Below, piece by piece: positions 37,328 to 50,270 of a stretch of DNA of 64,000 nucleotides (the stretch's first letter is position 1; each line of letters opens with the position of its first letter). The stretch comes from Anagrus nilaparvatae. Its lineage: Eukaryota > Arthropoda > Insecta > Hymenoptera > Mymaridae. The position numbers were made by a program, and so were the translations under genes. Below the pieces are notes generated by a model, which made no database searches, had not been told where the DNA came from, and worked only from the letters and a program-made list of their open reading frames with translations. The stretch is from contig JAKSXM010000137.1 in NCBI GenBank assembly GCA_022575985.1, forward strand, positions 23,764,001-23,828,000, given 5' to 3'.

Positions 37328-39451
37328 TTAAATTAATATCAGGTAGGTCATTATTTTATCCAAATCTTTCATATTGGTGGGACAATACGAAGCCGAATGG
37401 GCTTTATCGCCTGTAGCCCCACACTTTGGGCACACATAAGCCCTACAAAATAAAATAATAAAATTTTAGGCTAAGATAGAATAAAAAATTAGAAAAAGGT
37501 AACTTATTACCTTAATACAGGGCATATCAGATTTTCATTTTCGTCCTTTAAAGTGTGACTCCGAAATTCTTTTGGCTTTCTACCGCTATTTTTGCAAAAT
37601 TTGCAAATTTTCCTTTTTGCAATTTTCTCGTTTGATAACCAAGATTCTTTTTTGTCTTTTTTTCCTTTTTTCACATCGTTTGGCGATGAGACTTTAAAAA
37701 TAGTTTCTTTTATTTAAATAAGGTAAAAATTAATAAATTTGCACATTTTAAAAAAATTCTATGCCAAAGTTTTAAATTACTGGGTTATATAGTAGTTTTA
37801 TAAAATTAAAATGCTCCAAAAAATCTGGTTGTATAAAAAATTTAGAAAAGATGTTAACATAAAAAGAATATAATATTTCTTATTTATCTTATTTTCTTTT
37901 CAATTAACAGTAGCTAAAAATTTTTCTTTGTCTCAAAAATGTTTAAAATATTTAAAATATTTAATTTTTTGTTTTTATTGTTTGTTTACAGTTGAACTGC
38001 TTACAAGTAATGTTTTTACTTGAGTTTAATTATTCAAAATTCTACTATTCATTTGAACTGTACTTTCCGAAGAGTGGAAAAATTGAAATCGCTTTACAAA
38101 ATTTTAGTCGAAACAGATCTTGCAGTTGGAATATTGATTATCTGATAATTTTTATTAAGCTCTTACAAAAGAAGTCAAGTCACCATTTCTATAGTATCGT
38201 TGTATCTGATAAAACTAAAAAATCCAGCTTTATTTTAAAAAAATATTAGTTGAATGTTTACTGATATTTTTTAGCTTATGGGAACTTTGTCTATCAACAG
38301 TTGAATAAGTTCCAGCAGCCAAATCTATAACATTTATGGAACTAATAAACTTGAGTAAATAAAGCGCTCTCAACCAAAATAAGTTGTATTAACGAAAAGT
38401 GTATAAAGCGAGTGGACAGAGTACTGCATTTATCATGTAATAAACTTTTGAAACATTAAATGTATATGAAGAGAGCAAACATGAGATTCAATCACCAGGT
38501 TCATCCAAACTGATTCATGCAAGAATTCTTGTTTATTTAAATTCAGTGTTTGCTTGGTGTATTTTAATAATTTATTGTTCAGAAATTTGAAGTTGACTTT
38601 TACTTAAAGCCAGAACTTTTTATTCATTTTAGCGAGATAAATTAAAAACTATTGTACAGAATTTTTCAGCTGTTGGAACTAGTGAACTGATCCAGGAGAC
38701 AAAGTTTTTGAAGTTGAAATATATCAATAAGCGTTAAGTTGATATTTTAAAATAATTATTTCAGATTTGTAAGATTTATAGATGTTCTGGTGCTGATAAA
38801 ATAATAATTGAGTATATTTTTTGTAAGTTTAGATAAAAAATTTACCAGAAAAACAACTGTAAAAATTATTTCGACTAAAATTCTATGAATAAAAAGATTT
38901 TATTTGCTACTCGAAAAGTTTTGCTTAAAAGAGTAGTTATAGAACTGAATTTGTTTGGGCAATTGAAATAAAAGGAACTGTATTTAAAAATTATTAAATT
39001 TTATAATCCTTGCAATTTTATAGTATAATAAGACAAATAAAAAATTATAATAAATTTATAAATACATGATTGGATGAAAAAAAAATTATTTAAAAAAAAT
39101 TTATTGTACAGATTTGTGAAAAATAAACTAGGTGCCAGTTTGAATAATTTTTTTTTTCTTTTTATAATAAAATTAAAAGATTTTACCAGGGTAAGTTTTT
39201 AGATTTATTTTGGCAATAAAATAATGCTTATTAATTTTTTATATCAAAAAAGCCAAAAAACTATAAGAACGTTACAGTTTCATTTTTATCAATAGTAAAA
39301 CATAATTTTACTTAGTTATAAAAAAATAAAAAAATTTTTTTTACATACCATTATTAAATGAATTTGGAAATAATCTTCTTAATTCTAATTCCAAACTCAA
39401 ATTATTTGGATAAAAAATAATTTCACTGTCTTTAAGAATTTCAGCAAACAT
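37328..39451 (-). CDS. Nanos paralogue (tandem copy 2)
   Basis: Three exons (39451-39349, 37691-37511, 37442-37328) give a short protein of 132 residues. Both zinc knuckles are intact: C64-x2-C-x12-H80-x10-C, then YVCPKCGATGDKAHSASYCP. The N-terminus (NNLSLELELRRLFPNSFNN) aligns with the [12 protein letters not shown] region of the neighbouring nanos. Intron phases (1, then 2) and the intron inside the CPVLR/AY junction are identical in both genes, so they arose by tandem duplication. The linker is shorter and Lys-rich, and only about 20 residues follow the second knuckle. The protein sequences have diverged widely, so the duplication is not recent. All zinc ligands are kept, arguing against a pseudogene. 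Confidence 0.88.
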
Positions 39452-41804
39452 TTTTTATTTTCAAAAAAATAAAAAAAATAAAAAAACTATATCAAAAAAA
39501 TTATAAAAAACACAAGGAGAGATTTAGTTATACTTCGCACCTCGGACCAATAAGTTATATTGTTAATTATGATGTTTCTGCGGGACTTATGTGACAGATT
39601 GAGTGGGGAGATAACTTTGGGTTCCTATAATCCTATTACTAATCGAGGGTGCGCGCAAGCACCGATTTCTTCTATAATAATAACAATAATAATATATATA
39701 TACACAATTTTTTTTAATTCTGTATATATTTAAAACTTATAATAATAATAATAATAATAATATTAATCTTTTTTAATTTCATTTTTTTTTAAATATTATT
39801 TTTTTTATAGTCATTGCAAATTTTTTGCAAATTTAAAAAATTTTCTTGATACAACACGGACAACAGATTTTTGGCCAAAAAAATGCCCTAGATGGCAAAA
39901 TTTTCCAAATCAGTTTTTATTTAATTTTTATTTTTTAAATAATTAGCAAGAGAATAAAACTAATTAATGCAAAAAAATTTCTGGAGTTTAATTTTTACTC
40001 GGAAGACAAATAAATAAAATATAATAAAAAGTATAAAAATTTTTATTTCACATTATAATTTTTTATTATTTTAAACGGATTTTTTTACAATCCCTATATA
40101 TATTCATAAAATAGGTATAAACCAATATTATAATTATTATAATTTTGGAAAAGCCAATAAAATATATAAGGCAATAAAAATGCAAATTAGCTATTGAAAA
40201 AATTTTAAGAAAAAAATAAAATAAAATAAATACTCGAATAAATATAATAATAGGTCCCACACGTGCGTGGTCCATCTCTTTTGTTTTCTAAAAAAAATAA
40301 AATAAGCCGGTATATGACTTTTTAATAATTATAGTATAGTATTTATACTATAATATGCATTAACTCTGACAGTATTACCTAACACACCAACAACTTATTA
40401 AGTATACTTAAAGAAATAATCTCACTGCTTTCTCTCTCTCTCTCTTTTATACTTTCTTTGCTCAGGTATAATTTCTTTGTTAAAAAATTAATGTTTTATC
40501 CAAGGTCAATCATGCAGAAAAATAATGAAAAAGCTGATTTTTATAATATTTAAAACAGAATTTTATATACAACATATATATCTTACATAATTTAGAAGTC
40601 TTTATAATAATCATCTGGGCTTACATTGAATATCATTATAGCAAAAAGAAAAATTAACTAATTATTTTATTACAAAGATTGTTGTAGGCACTGAACAAAT
40701 CATTTTTCATTCATTTATAAATAGCATTTTATGCTTTTTAATATTATCTAATTCTAATTAGTGACGAATTTAATAAAAGACACACAAAAAATTTTTTTCA
40801 CTTTGGCTAAAGATTGGCATTTTTTATTTAATTATTTTTTTTTTCTTTTGAGATTACTGCCCGATCCCCATATTTTTTATAAACGATTGTACTTGACAGT
40901 GAAATTAAAAAAGTTTAATGAGTATGCGATATTTATAAAAACGATTTATACTCTAGTACTTTTTTATACTAGGAATGTAAACAGTGTAATACCTTACTAA
41001 TATTTTTATAAAACACTTAAATAATGTGATATCAATTTTATTTAGTTTTCGGGTGCAATATTTATAGTCACTCGTTCGCACAACCATCATTCGCTATAAA
41101 TAATTATAAAATCAAATATTATTTTGAGTGACTCGTTATAAAAATAATAATTGGCAATTGAATACTTCTACTCGTATACCTTTGCTAGATCAGTTGCATT
41201 CATCAAAACATTGATATGCCATTAAACGTATTAATCTAATTAAAAATTCTCATTTGGTATCTTTTAGTCTTTTATTTCTTTTAATACAGGTAATAGAGTG
41301 CTGTTTTAAATGCAAGTACTCTCATAAAGTAACCAAGAAAAATGAAAATTATAAAAATTTATAATTAGCTTAAATATTAAAGCGGTGCAGCTATCGCACC
41401 AACAGTCATGTACAACATTATTTATCTACATATATATGTACAAGTTAGCAAACTTGCTACACTTAATCTAACAAATAAATGCTAATTAAATGCACATTAT
41501 AACCTATATCATCATCTTATTAGTAAATATTTGGTTTATGGAAACCTCTAGATAAATATTTTTTTCGGTTACTTTATAAGAGGCCAACACTCATTCCCAG
41601 TCATTGTCTTGTTAATGATTAACCTAGATTAGTAAAGTACAACTAAGTAGCATTGAGGTTTTGCTATTGCACCAATATTTACACATAATGGACCATAATG
41701 GACGTTAGTCTTTACAAGAAAACACCGGTCTTTATTTAAAAGTGGTATGGCAGTCGAAGATTGGCGGCAAGAAGCCTTGCGAAGAGGTGGCCGCCAGTTA
41801 TCAG
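39452..41804. other. Intergenic: nanos-paralogue promoter side and BTB-Psq 3' UTR
   Basis: AT-rich. A slightly GC-richer patch at about 39530-39670 is a candidate promoter for the nanos paralogue. The right part (about 41000-41804) probably belongs to the BTB-Psq 3' untranslated region. Open frames here are short and of low complexity. Confidence 0.45.
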
Positions 41805-43549
41805 TTAGGGCTTGTCCTTCGGGCTATTATTACTGCTAGTTCGAAGCTCAGTTACAACAGCTCCTCCGCTCATTAGCTTTGCGTTATTGTTTTCTGATGG
41901 AGTAGAAGGCGCAGATTTTCGATTGCTTTCAGCCTTGATAATAGTAATGTCAGGATTAATAATAGGTAGCTCAAAGTAACCACCACCCTCGCGCTTTATC
42001 GACGTGGTACCATGAGTTATAGTAGTAGTTGTGGCACTGTCAGAGCTTGAAGCTGCATGTTGCTGAAGCGTCGCATTCAGCTTCCGCAGTATGTCATCGT
42101 TCGAATTGTGAGAATGAAGAAGAAGTTCAGGTTCAAGAGTTGGCATGTCTGTCTGGAGTGATATGCGTTCAGAGCCTTGAAGCGTCGAGAGATAAGTAGC
42201 TAGAGTGTGGACGGTGACATTAAGACACTCAGCGGCTCGAAAAAGAGTGATTTCCTTTCGGCGTAGCTTAAGCAGTACTTCGGCAGGTCCTGGTTCTGTC
42301 CAAAAGTCCCGTACACGATACGGGTGCTTTAGGCAACCGTAGCTGTCCCTGTATCGACCGTAGAGCGTACCATAAGAAACACCAAGAATTTCGGCTGCCA
42401 TTTTCATTTCCAGTTCTTTACTTTTAATGGCATCCATTACTCTGCGAGTAAATGGCTCTTCCCAAAATTCTTGACGACGCCCGGTAGTTAGGTAATCATT
42501 CATCTTAATAACATTCCGGAACTGTTCTGGCACTGCCGTCATTGAGATACCACTCGAATTTTGCTGCTGTTGTTGTTGCTGAGAGTGCTGTTTAAGATCA
42601 TCCTTATAATTGGATTCAGCCATAACGATTCCAGACATATCGTCATCGTCCCAGGAGCTCTGATGGTGGTCCGAATGATGTGGATGATCAATTAGCATGT
42701 GTTGGGAAGAATCGTCGTCGCTCTGACTGCCGGTGATACATGTAATTTTGGGTGTAAAAACATCGAGAACAGCGGATGGCGCGTCATCAAGAGGTGGTCT
42801 GCCTCGCCGTCTTTGTTTGGGCGGCGTAACTCCCATACTCAGGTCTGAATCATCGCGTAGCAATGCTTCAACTGGACTGTGCTCGTGGCTACTCCCTGAA
42901 GTAGGTTCATTTTGCTGTTGTTGTTGCTGTTGCTGTTGTTGTTGTTGTTGCTGTTGATGCTGCTGTTGTTGAAGATGATGTTGGCTATCACTACGCCAAC
43001 TAACTTCGGCTAAGCCCTTTATGTGTAAGTCTTCTGCAGTTTTTAGTAACGAGGACAGCCGTGTCTGCAAAAAGATTAACGCTAATTAGTTTTAATGTAC
43101 CGAAAGTAAAATTTTGTGCTTTTTTAAGAAGGCTCTTTAGTTAAAATTTATACGCAATGAGATACGTGATCTTGTAAATAGATCTATCTTCTGAATCTAT
43201 TATTATAAGACATTTACTCTAAAAAATTGCAACAAAATGCAAATCGAAATTTAATATGGGCTCTTATGAGATTATTAATACATATTGTAGCGACCCGGCT
43301 TACGACATGAGATTCAAAATATTTAATCTTACCTAGCGTAAGAGCCTATGTTAAATTTTGCATTTTATTTTGCAAATACATACTCTAAATTTTGTATGTC
43401 TATCGATTATGTGTCCCATACCATTAGATTCAGGAGATCTTAATTTATAAGATCATATATCTCATTATTTATACTTTTTAACTGCAGAGCCGTCTCAAAA
43501 AAGTGAATATGCAGAATTTTAAAGTAATTGAAAGTTAAAATTGCAAAAT

Positions 43550-43586
<37 letters not shown>

Positions 43587-45681
43587 ATAAGCATAGAAAA
43601 TTTGTAAGGCGAGACTTTTTGAAATAAAAGTATGTTGTCAAAAAATTATTGAAATTATTCAGCAAATTCAAATGTTTGCATCAGCAAATTAAAATGTAAG
43701 AGAATTATCTTGAGGAATTAATGCAAGCGAGAATTAACAGAGGGCAGACATATACACCTGGAAAATAAAATTTCGCTGGATCGCACTTGAAAATTAAAAA
43801 TGAAAATTTTATTAATCAATTAAAAAGTCATCGTTTCAGAGTATGTAAAAAATTTATGAAGCCCTCTTTTTACGATTTTTTATCTTAGGGGTAGTTCACA
43901 AACCACGTAACGCTAACAGGGTATGTGGGTGTTGAAGAAAAGTACTCATAACACTTTATGGGGAGGGTATAGGTATATATTTTAAAAATAAATTTCTTAT
44001 TTTTATGTGATCAAAAAAAATGTATTTTCATTTTTATGTACGTCGTTAAATACCGGCACTCGCGCATATCTGAACCTTCACTTTTTTTAATGGTATTAAG
44101 AATTTTTTTAATAATTTATACAAAAAGGATTTATAGAACTTGCAGATCTTGAAATAAAGAAAGGCGTTAGATTTATTTATTCACCAAAAGTCAAACTCGT
44201 CAATATACTCTAATGCTATAAGGAAAGAAAAATTTTTTATTTTTCTCCGAAATTTTATCGTATTAATTAACAATTATTTTAATTTATTTTATTGATTAAT
44301 GCGTGAAAATACGTTACGACACCTGTCTGTAATATAAGATCTATACATAATTTAGCCCTCATCGACTCGCGTCAAACAAAAAGATGATCATAAATCCTCT
44401 AAATTTCCAATATACCTATAAAATTATTAATAATTGTACCACATTGTTTAGATTATTAATAACAATATTTTTGAAATTTCCAATCTTTAAAACTGGGGGC
44501 AGGAGAGAAAATAAATAGTGTCATGAGCCTCTTTAGGGTAGTCGGGTATCGCAAAATGGATAAATTTGCGTTACGTGGTTTGTGAAAGCCCTTATTCAAA
44601 TAATTCGATAAACTTTGATATCCGCTTTTTTTCTAAATTTGAAAATTATATTTTATAATTAAATGTCAAAAATTTATTAATGTTAAATTTATCAGTTATT
44701 AATTTTTGACATCGACACCGCATTGACAAGTGCATTAATAGCCAAAAAATGAAGGGGGCACTTTTTGGCTGATAAAGATAATTTGGACTTCCAGATAATT
44801 TTTCCTGAAACGTCTGGGCTAATAAAATGTTGAAATTATTAACTCATAATTGAAAATTTATTTTTTTACTTTTTAATTTTTTTATATTGACAAGGGAGAG
44901 AAGGAGAGACTGATAAATTGGGATAACTCGAAGCACTGAGCTTCCTGTTTGCTTGCTTTCGATCGATTTTTTATTTACTGCTAAGTGCACCTAAATATTA
45001 TTTTATTTTATTTTATTTTCTGAAAATACTGATTTCAGGGCAGACAAAAAATTACCGAGAAAATAAGTAAAAAGTTTTCTTTCGAGGCTTAATTCAAGTT
45101 ACCAGCGAAACCCAGCCCAGGATTATTAGGTATTTGCTATTAGCTATTAATAAAAATGGGTTTAGTATGGGTTACTTGTGCGCCAGGCCGCTAAAGTTTC
45201 ATTGCGCAGATATTAGCATAATCGATAAAATTGAGAATAAAAAAAAAATTACGTGGTCAATGTTGATCTCTCCTTTGTACATAAATTCTACGAGGACTTT
45301 GATATCGGAAAATTTGACATCTCGCATTATGACAATAGGATCCTTTTCTTCGTACTGCGATAGTATCGTATCGAAGTAAGTGCTGCACGCTGACAATACG
45401 ACCTTATGTGCCCTAAGGGTTTTTCCTTCGCAAGCTAGCGTAACGTCGCAGTAGGCTTGCCTCTCCAGTAACTGTGAAAACATCGTTTGCAAATTACTGT
45501 GGTGATACTTCCAGCGCAAGCAGTACTGCTGATGATGATTTCCGTTGTCCGTTGGGCCTTTGTTCGCCTCGAGCTGCGGTTGCTTCAGCTCGAAATCTCG
45601 ATCTCGGTCCCTGAGCTTTTCCTGCTGCGAGGATGGCGTCGTCGGGGTCGGCTGCTGCGGCTCCTGGTCCAGCTCGTCCAT
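41805..45681 (-). CDS. BTB/POZ transcription factor with pipsqueak-like HTH segments
   Basis: Two coding exons (45681-45253 and 43064-41805) join in phase 0 to give 562 residues. The BTB/POZ domain occupies about residues 52-165: QYCLRWKYHHSNLQTMFSQL, CDVTLACEGKTLRAHKVVLS, FMYKGEINIDH, then across the intron LLKTAEDLHIKGLAEV. A polyglutamine tract follows, then an AT-hook-like KQRRRGRPPLD, a second short Gln run, and a pipsqueak-type helix-turn-helix at about 340-395 (FTRRVMDAIKSKELEMKMAA, EILGVSYGTLYGRYRD). A second similar segment follows directly (LRRKEITLFRAAECLNVTVH). BTB-Psq proteins are insect nuclear DNA-binding regulators (pipsqueak, bric-a-brac, ribbon). I cannot assign the exact orthologue. 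An acceptor (TGTTTCAG) just upstream, with the exon starting near 45712, shows that a non-coding 5' exon exists further right. Confidence 0.9.
42911..42972 (-). repeat. CAG/CAA polyglutamine tract in BTB-Psq gene
   Basis: A mixed CAG/CAA repeat codes an almost pure glutamine run interrupted by His. A shorter Gln tract lies near 42560-42585. The length is probably variable between individuals. Confidence 0.85.
43158..43465. mobile_element. Foldback element in BTB-Psq intron
   Basis: Left sequence ATGAGATACGTGATCTTGTA is answered by its imperfect complement ending at 43465. Inner segments also pair (TAATATGGGCTCTTATGAGA near 43250-43275 with about 43335-43360). The element is about 308 bp, non-coding and diverged. 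Confidence 0.6.
43888..44591. mobile_element. PIF/Harbinger-type MITE in BTB-Psq intron
   Basis: Ends read GGGGTAGTTCACAAACCACG and the complement of GGGCTTTCACAAACCACGTA, so the terminal repeat is about 25 bases. TTA lies directly outside both ends (43885-43887 and 44592-44594). A 3-bp TWA duplication and G-rich tips are typical of PIF/Harbinger (Tourist-like) elements. No transposase frame in the 704-bp interior. Confidence 0.7.
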
Positions 45682-48453
45682 TGCGGTCTTTGGATCGTTG
45701 AGGCTTCAAGAGCTGAAACACACGAGAGAGTGATCGATCGACCTTGAGCCATGATAAATATAAAAGTAAAGCTTTTTTAGAAGGGCAAGGGCGAAAGTGA
45801 AAGGGACAATCCCTTAGGACCTTTGCGATTGCGCACAGCTCTCCCGCTCTTTTTCATCCGCCGATTCAACAGTATGCTATGTAAACTACGATGTAAACAA
45901 ACTGAGACAAACTAACACACCATTCGCAACTCTAAAGAAAGTTGATGTTAAGTTAATTTTTGAGGTCAATTATTAATTTTAAGCATAAGCATCGAGTCGC
46001 TAAGCGACAAAGCAACCCCTTGTTATAATGTCACTAGGGCATCAAGACTCGTCTATAGCTGAAAGCTACTTATGTCTCATCAATTCGTCATTAATCTTAT
46101 AGTCATATTTTTAATTTTTAATTAATAAAAATTACGCTTGCTCCGCTTACTTTTTCTTTTTCTATGGAAATAAATTTTTTTGTTTTTTTCTCCCCGAAGG
46201 AAAAAAGAAAAATATTAATAATAAAAAAAAAAAATATATTAACTCGAGCGTAGGCCAACTTTTAATAATAACGGAGAACTCAAACGTTATAGCACTAAAT
46301 AAAAAAAAAAAAAAAAAATGAAAATAAAAAAAAAAAAAAAAACATCGTTCTATTCATTTCCTGCAAAAGTTTCATAAAAAAATTTTTTAATGGGATTAAC
46401 TTTTTTTACTAATAATAAAAGCCTCCGGCATACTTAATTAATGACTTTTCCTAGCTCTATACTGCTCGGTTGTTATTATTATTATTTGAAAAAATTTTCG
46501 ATTATAATTAAATTAATAGACGTCTTCTGCTATATAGGTACCTGTAAGCGCAGCCTCTCCCACTATGAAATACATTTTTTTTACCAATATAATTACGCCT
46601 TAAAAGCCCCAGGGGAAAATTCAATTTTCCGGATTCTTCTCTTTCTCGTTTTTAGTTTATAATATTTACAAGAAAATAGACGAATTGATTGAAATTATTT
46701 GAATTTTATACGTAAGGGAAAAAAAACGGTAAGGGTGGCTTTTTAGTAGTAGTGAAAAATTCAAATGGTCATACACACACATACACACAGAGAAATTCAA
46801 AAAAAATATATATATACCATTATTATTATTTGACGTATATAGCAAGTCAGAAAAAAAAAAATAAAAAAAAAAACACGCGGAAATTGAGGGAGGAAAAAGG
46901 AAAAAAAGAAGGTAGAGGTAGGGTAAAAAATTTTTTGTTGCTGGAAATGAGAAAAATGCAAATTTATAGCGTATAAAAAGTGTACGCGGCATAACAACAA
47001 TCGATGTTCTCCGCGAATCTGCCGATCCACATGTACGGGGGTCCCGAGAAATGATAATTAATATAAGAAAAGGAAAAATAAAAAAAAATTTATTAGCGCA
47101 AGCGTATTATGAAACATAAAATTTTTTTTCGAAAAAAAAGTTGTATCTCTGAGAAATATCTGGCTCGATGTTAAAAAAAATGGTTATAAAAAAGTTTTAA
47201 TGTGCTTTGAAAAAAAAAAAATTGTACATAATAATAATAAAAGGGGGATGCGCCGGTAAAGGTGCGCCTTAGATCTCGAGGGAGAGATCCGCGCTTCAAA
47301 ACTTTTTTAATATAAAAAACTCTTCTTTTATATAAATATAAAAGTATATGTATATTTTTTTGTTGTTGTATATAAGGCAGTTTGTTTTTTTTTATTTTTT
47401 TTTTCTTCCCCTCTTCTCCCTTTTCGGTCCCCTTCCGTACAATACATCCAAGCAGATGTACCTTTTTTTTACTTATATTCTTGCGAATAATAATTAAAAA
47501 ATTTGAAATTTGAGGTAAAAAAAGCTCGGTCTGAGAGGGGCGCCTAGTCAATAATTCGAATCGAGAGCAGCCAATGGCCGTACATCTGATTTTTTTTTTT
47601 TCAATTTTTTTTTCTCGTCGTCTCCGAAGAGACCGCCCACGCTTATTTCATTTTAAAAAAATGATTAGGTTAGGTTAAGGTTCGAGTTCGACGCTCCTTT
47701 AAATTCGAGTTCCGAAAAGTTGTCCGCAAAGGTCAATGTCGTATTAATTGGGAATTTTCATTTTCTCATCAGCCGCTTATCTATTTTTTTCTTGCGAATT
47801 GATAAATAATTAAATATTGCGAAATGCTCGGTTCTCCTTGGTTTTTATAAATACAGCGAGTTTTTTTATTCGTCTTTTTTTAATGCAAAAAAAAACTTAA
47901 TGTATTATGTAGCTCGTTTTTTTTTCTTTTTTTTTTTCTTTCATAATTCTTTTTAATAATAATAAACGAATAAAAAACGGCAATGTTGCCATTTCTCCCA
48001 TGTAGAATTTAATTAACGTTAAGACGAACCCTTTAAAATTGTCACGAATATTTACGCAATATTAGAATCGATAAGGAAAAGAAGTCTTAATTGATAGAAT
48101 AAAAATGTGCGAAAATGCTTACTTTAATTTCGTGAGAGGATTTTTATTTCTTCTTCTGTTCAGTTTATAATTAAAATCCCTCCATAATAAGAATAACTTC
48201 ATTTCCTCCAAAGCCCATCAATATTTCCTGTAAATTATACAAAAGAACTTTTTATAAATTCATATCATGAGAAAAAATGCAAGATCGTTTGCAGAAACAA
48301 TCTGTTTCTACCGGTAAATCATTAATGTTAAAAAAAAATAATTCAGGGGAAGGGGGCAGCTTTCTAATTTTATTCTATCTTCTTCGGAACGATCGTTCGC
48401 GTTTAAAGATAAGATTGAGCTTGCACTCTCTGTCCAATGCGATGATGAGTTAT

Positions 48454-48499
<46 letters not shown>

Positions 48500-49849
48500 T
48501 AATAAATAACAGAAATTCAAAAGTCAAATTATTAAAAATATTTTTTAACAAGACGTGCTGTTTATCACGTACGCACTAGTATCTCATTTTTGGATGATTT
48601 TCTCAATATTAGGCAAAAATCGCAAATAAAACCACGATATTAGATTGCACGTACACCGAAAATAATGATAATGTAATTAATTTTTGCTGACTCAAAACGA
48701 ATAGACCGATGCGCGGTGTTGTAAACAAGTGCATTGCAAAGTTAATTTTTTTTTTTTTTTTTAATCAATTCTTTTTGCGATTATAAAATTTGATTTCGTA
48801 AAAAAAAAAGTAGAAAAAACGAGATAATATGGCATAGCATGATTTCGATAAAAAAAATTATTACGTGTCAGAGTTATTAAATTACCAAAGTTTCCAAGAA
48901 ACGATCAAAATCGTTTAACGTCCCGTAACGTTCAAGATTTTTATAAATAATAATTTAAACAATAAATATCTTTCTATGCAAAAGTATTTAGCTAAGGCTT
49001 TTTCCGCGACTTTCAGAAAAGAAACAAAAAATACCGTTTTTAAATTCCACTCGGTGTTTAGTCAAGCATAAACTCTAGTTACATACAAACTTTCGAAAAA
49101 CAAATTCCATCTAATATTTTTTTTTTTTCTTTTTTTTTTTCTCAGTTTCTCATTTCCTTTTTATTTTCTTCAATTTTAATCAACAGAGAACCTTCTTTCA
49201 TCTCTCGCAACTGCTCACAATGATGATGATGCTCTTGCTTATTTTTTACTTTAGTCGGCAACAAAAAATAAAATAAAAAAATGTTGATATAGAAGGACGA
49301 ACAAAAACTGAGAATAATTTTTTTCTTTTTTTTTACATTTTTTACAGCCTTATGACGCACGAAGCATGTTGCTCTTTTTTAAAAAAAAAAAAAAGGAGAA
49401 AAAGATAGAGCCAACGAAAATAAATAAGAGAGCAAAGGAACTTAAGTACGGAAAAGTACCGTCTACTAAAAAAGCCCTTTTCGCGCTTAAATTCCGCGGA
49501 CTCCACGTGACACGATAAGATTAAAAAAAATAAAAAAATAAAAAAGCACACGATTGCGAATAATTGTGCAACACCATCGGTTTATGTGGACAGATCAGAG
49601 AGGAATTTATCTTATTTTTTTCATCTAACCTGACATTCAAAACAAAGTCACACTAGCACATGGTCTATCGCTAAGCATATACACAACACACAAACCTTTC
49701 TTCTGCTGCTCCTTTTTATTACTTTTAGCGAATTCACAATTTTACGTCCTTTCACTGGTAATTTGCTTCTTTGAATTTATCTAACTTTTCAAAAATCTAT
49801 TTTGCAATAAACAAATTTTTTATTTCAAATTTGAATTTTTCAATCCACG

Positions 49850-50270
49850 ACAATAAGATCGCGAACGACGCCGAGTCGCGCCAAAGCAAAACTAGCGATG
49901 AAACAACGAGCGCGCGCCGGTCAAAGACACTCGGTCTTTCCCTCCCGCTTATTGTTGTATATATTCGAAATATAGTAAAAAAAAAAGGAAAAAAAAATAA
50001 ATGAAAAAATGAGCCGAGCGGGGCACTTGGAAAAACACACACGTTCCCCACTTCTCAATTTGTTGTTACCCCTCTCGCTCCAAGCGCGCGTCTTTTGAAC
50101 TGCGGCTATCGATTTTCGCGAAGAACTTTGCGCTTTTTCTAAACTAACCGAATGACCGTTCGCTAAGAGAATAAGTTTAAGAGCCGGCCGGCTGATTAAT
50201 ATATTTCGGAAAAAGCAAGTGAGAGGGGGAGGCGCCCGATTATTGGGGGAGGGTTCCGCATTCTCGGTCT
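49850..50270. promoter_or_regulatory. GC-rich, CpG-containing promoter-like patch
   Basis: Stands out from its AT-rich surroundings with repeated GCGC/CGCG motifs (for example GAGCGCGCGCCGG near 49910). No coding sequence. It is likely a transcription start region, probably for the BTB-Psq gene to the left, which needs an upstream non-coding exon. Confidence 0.35.

Noticed and set aside
37992..38249. 85-codon plus-strand frame inside the nanos-paralogue intron
   Set aside because: No motif, no conserved-looking sequence, and it lies wholly within an intron on the other strand.
47660..47690. TTAGGTTAGG-like sequence
   Set aside because: It resembles the insect telomere repeat TTAGG but has only two units; short copies are common by chance and no array is present.
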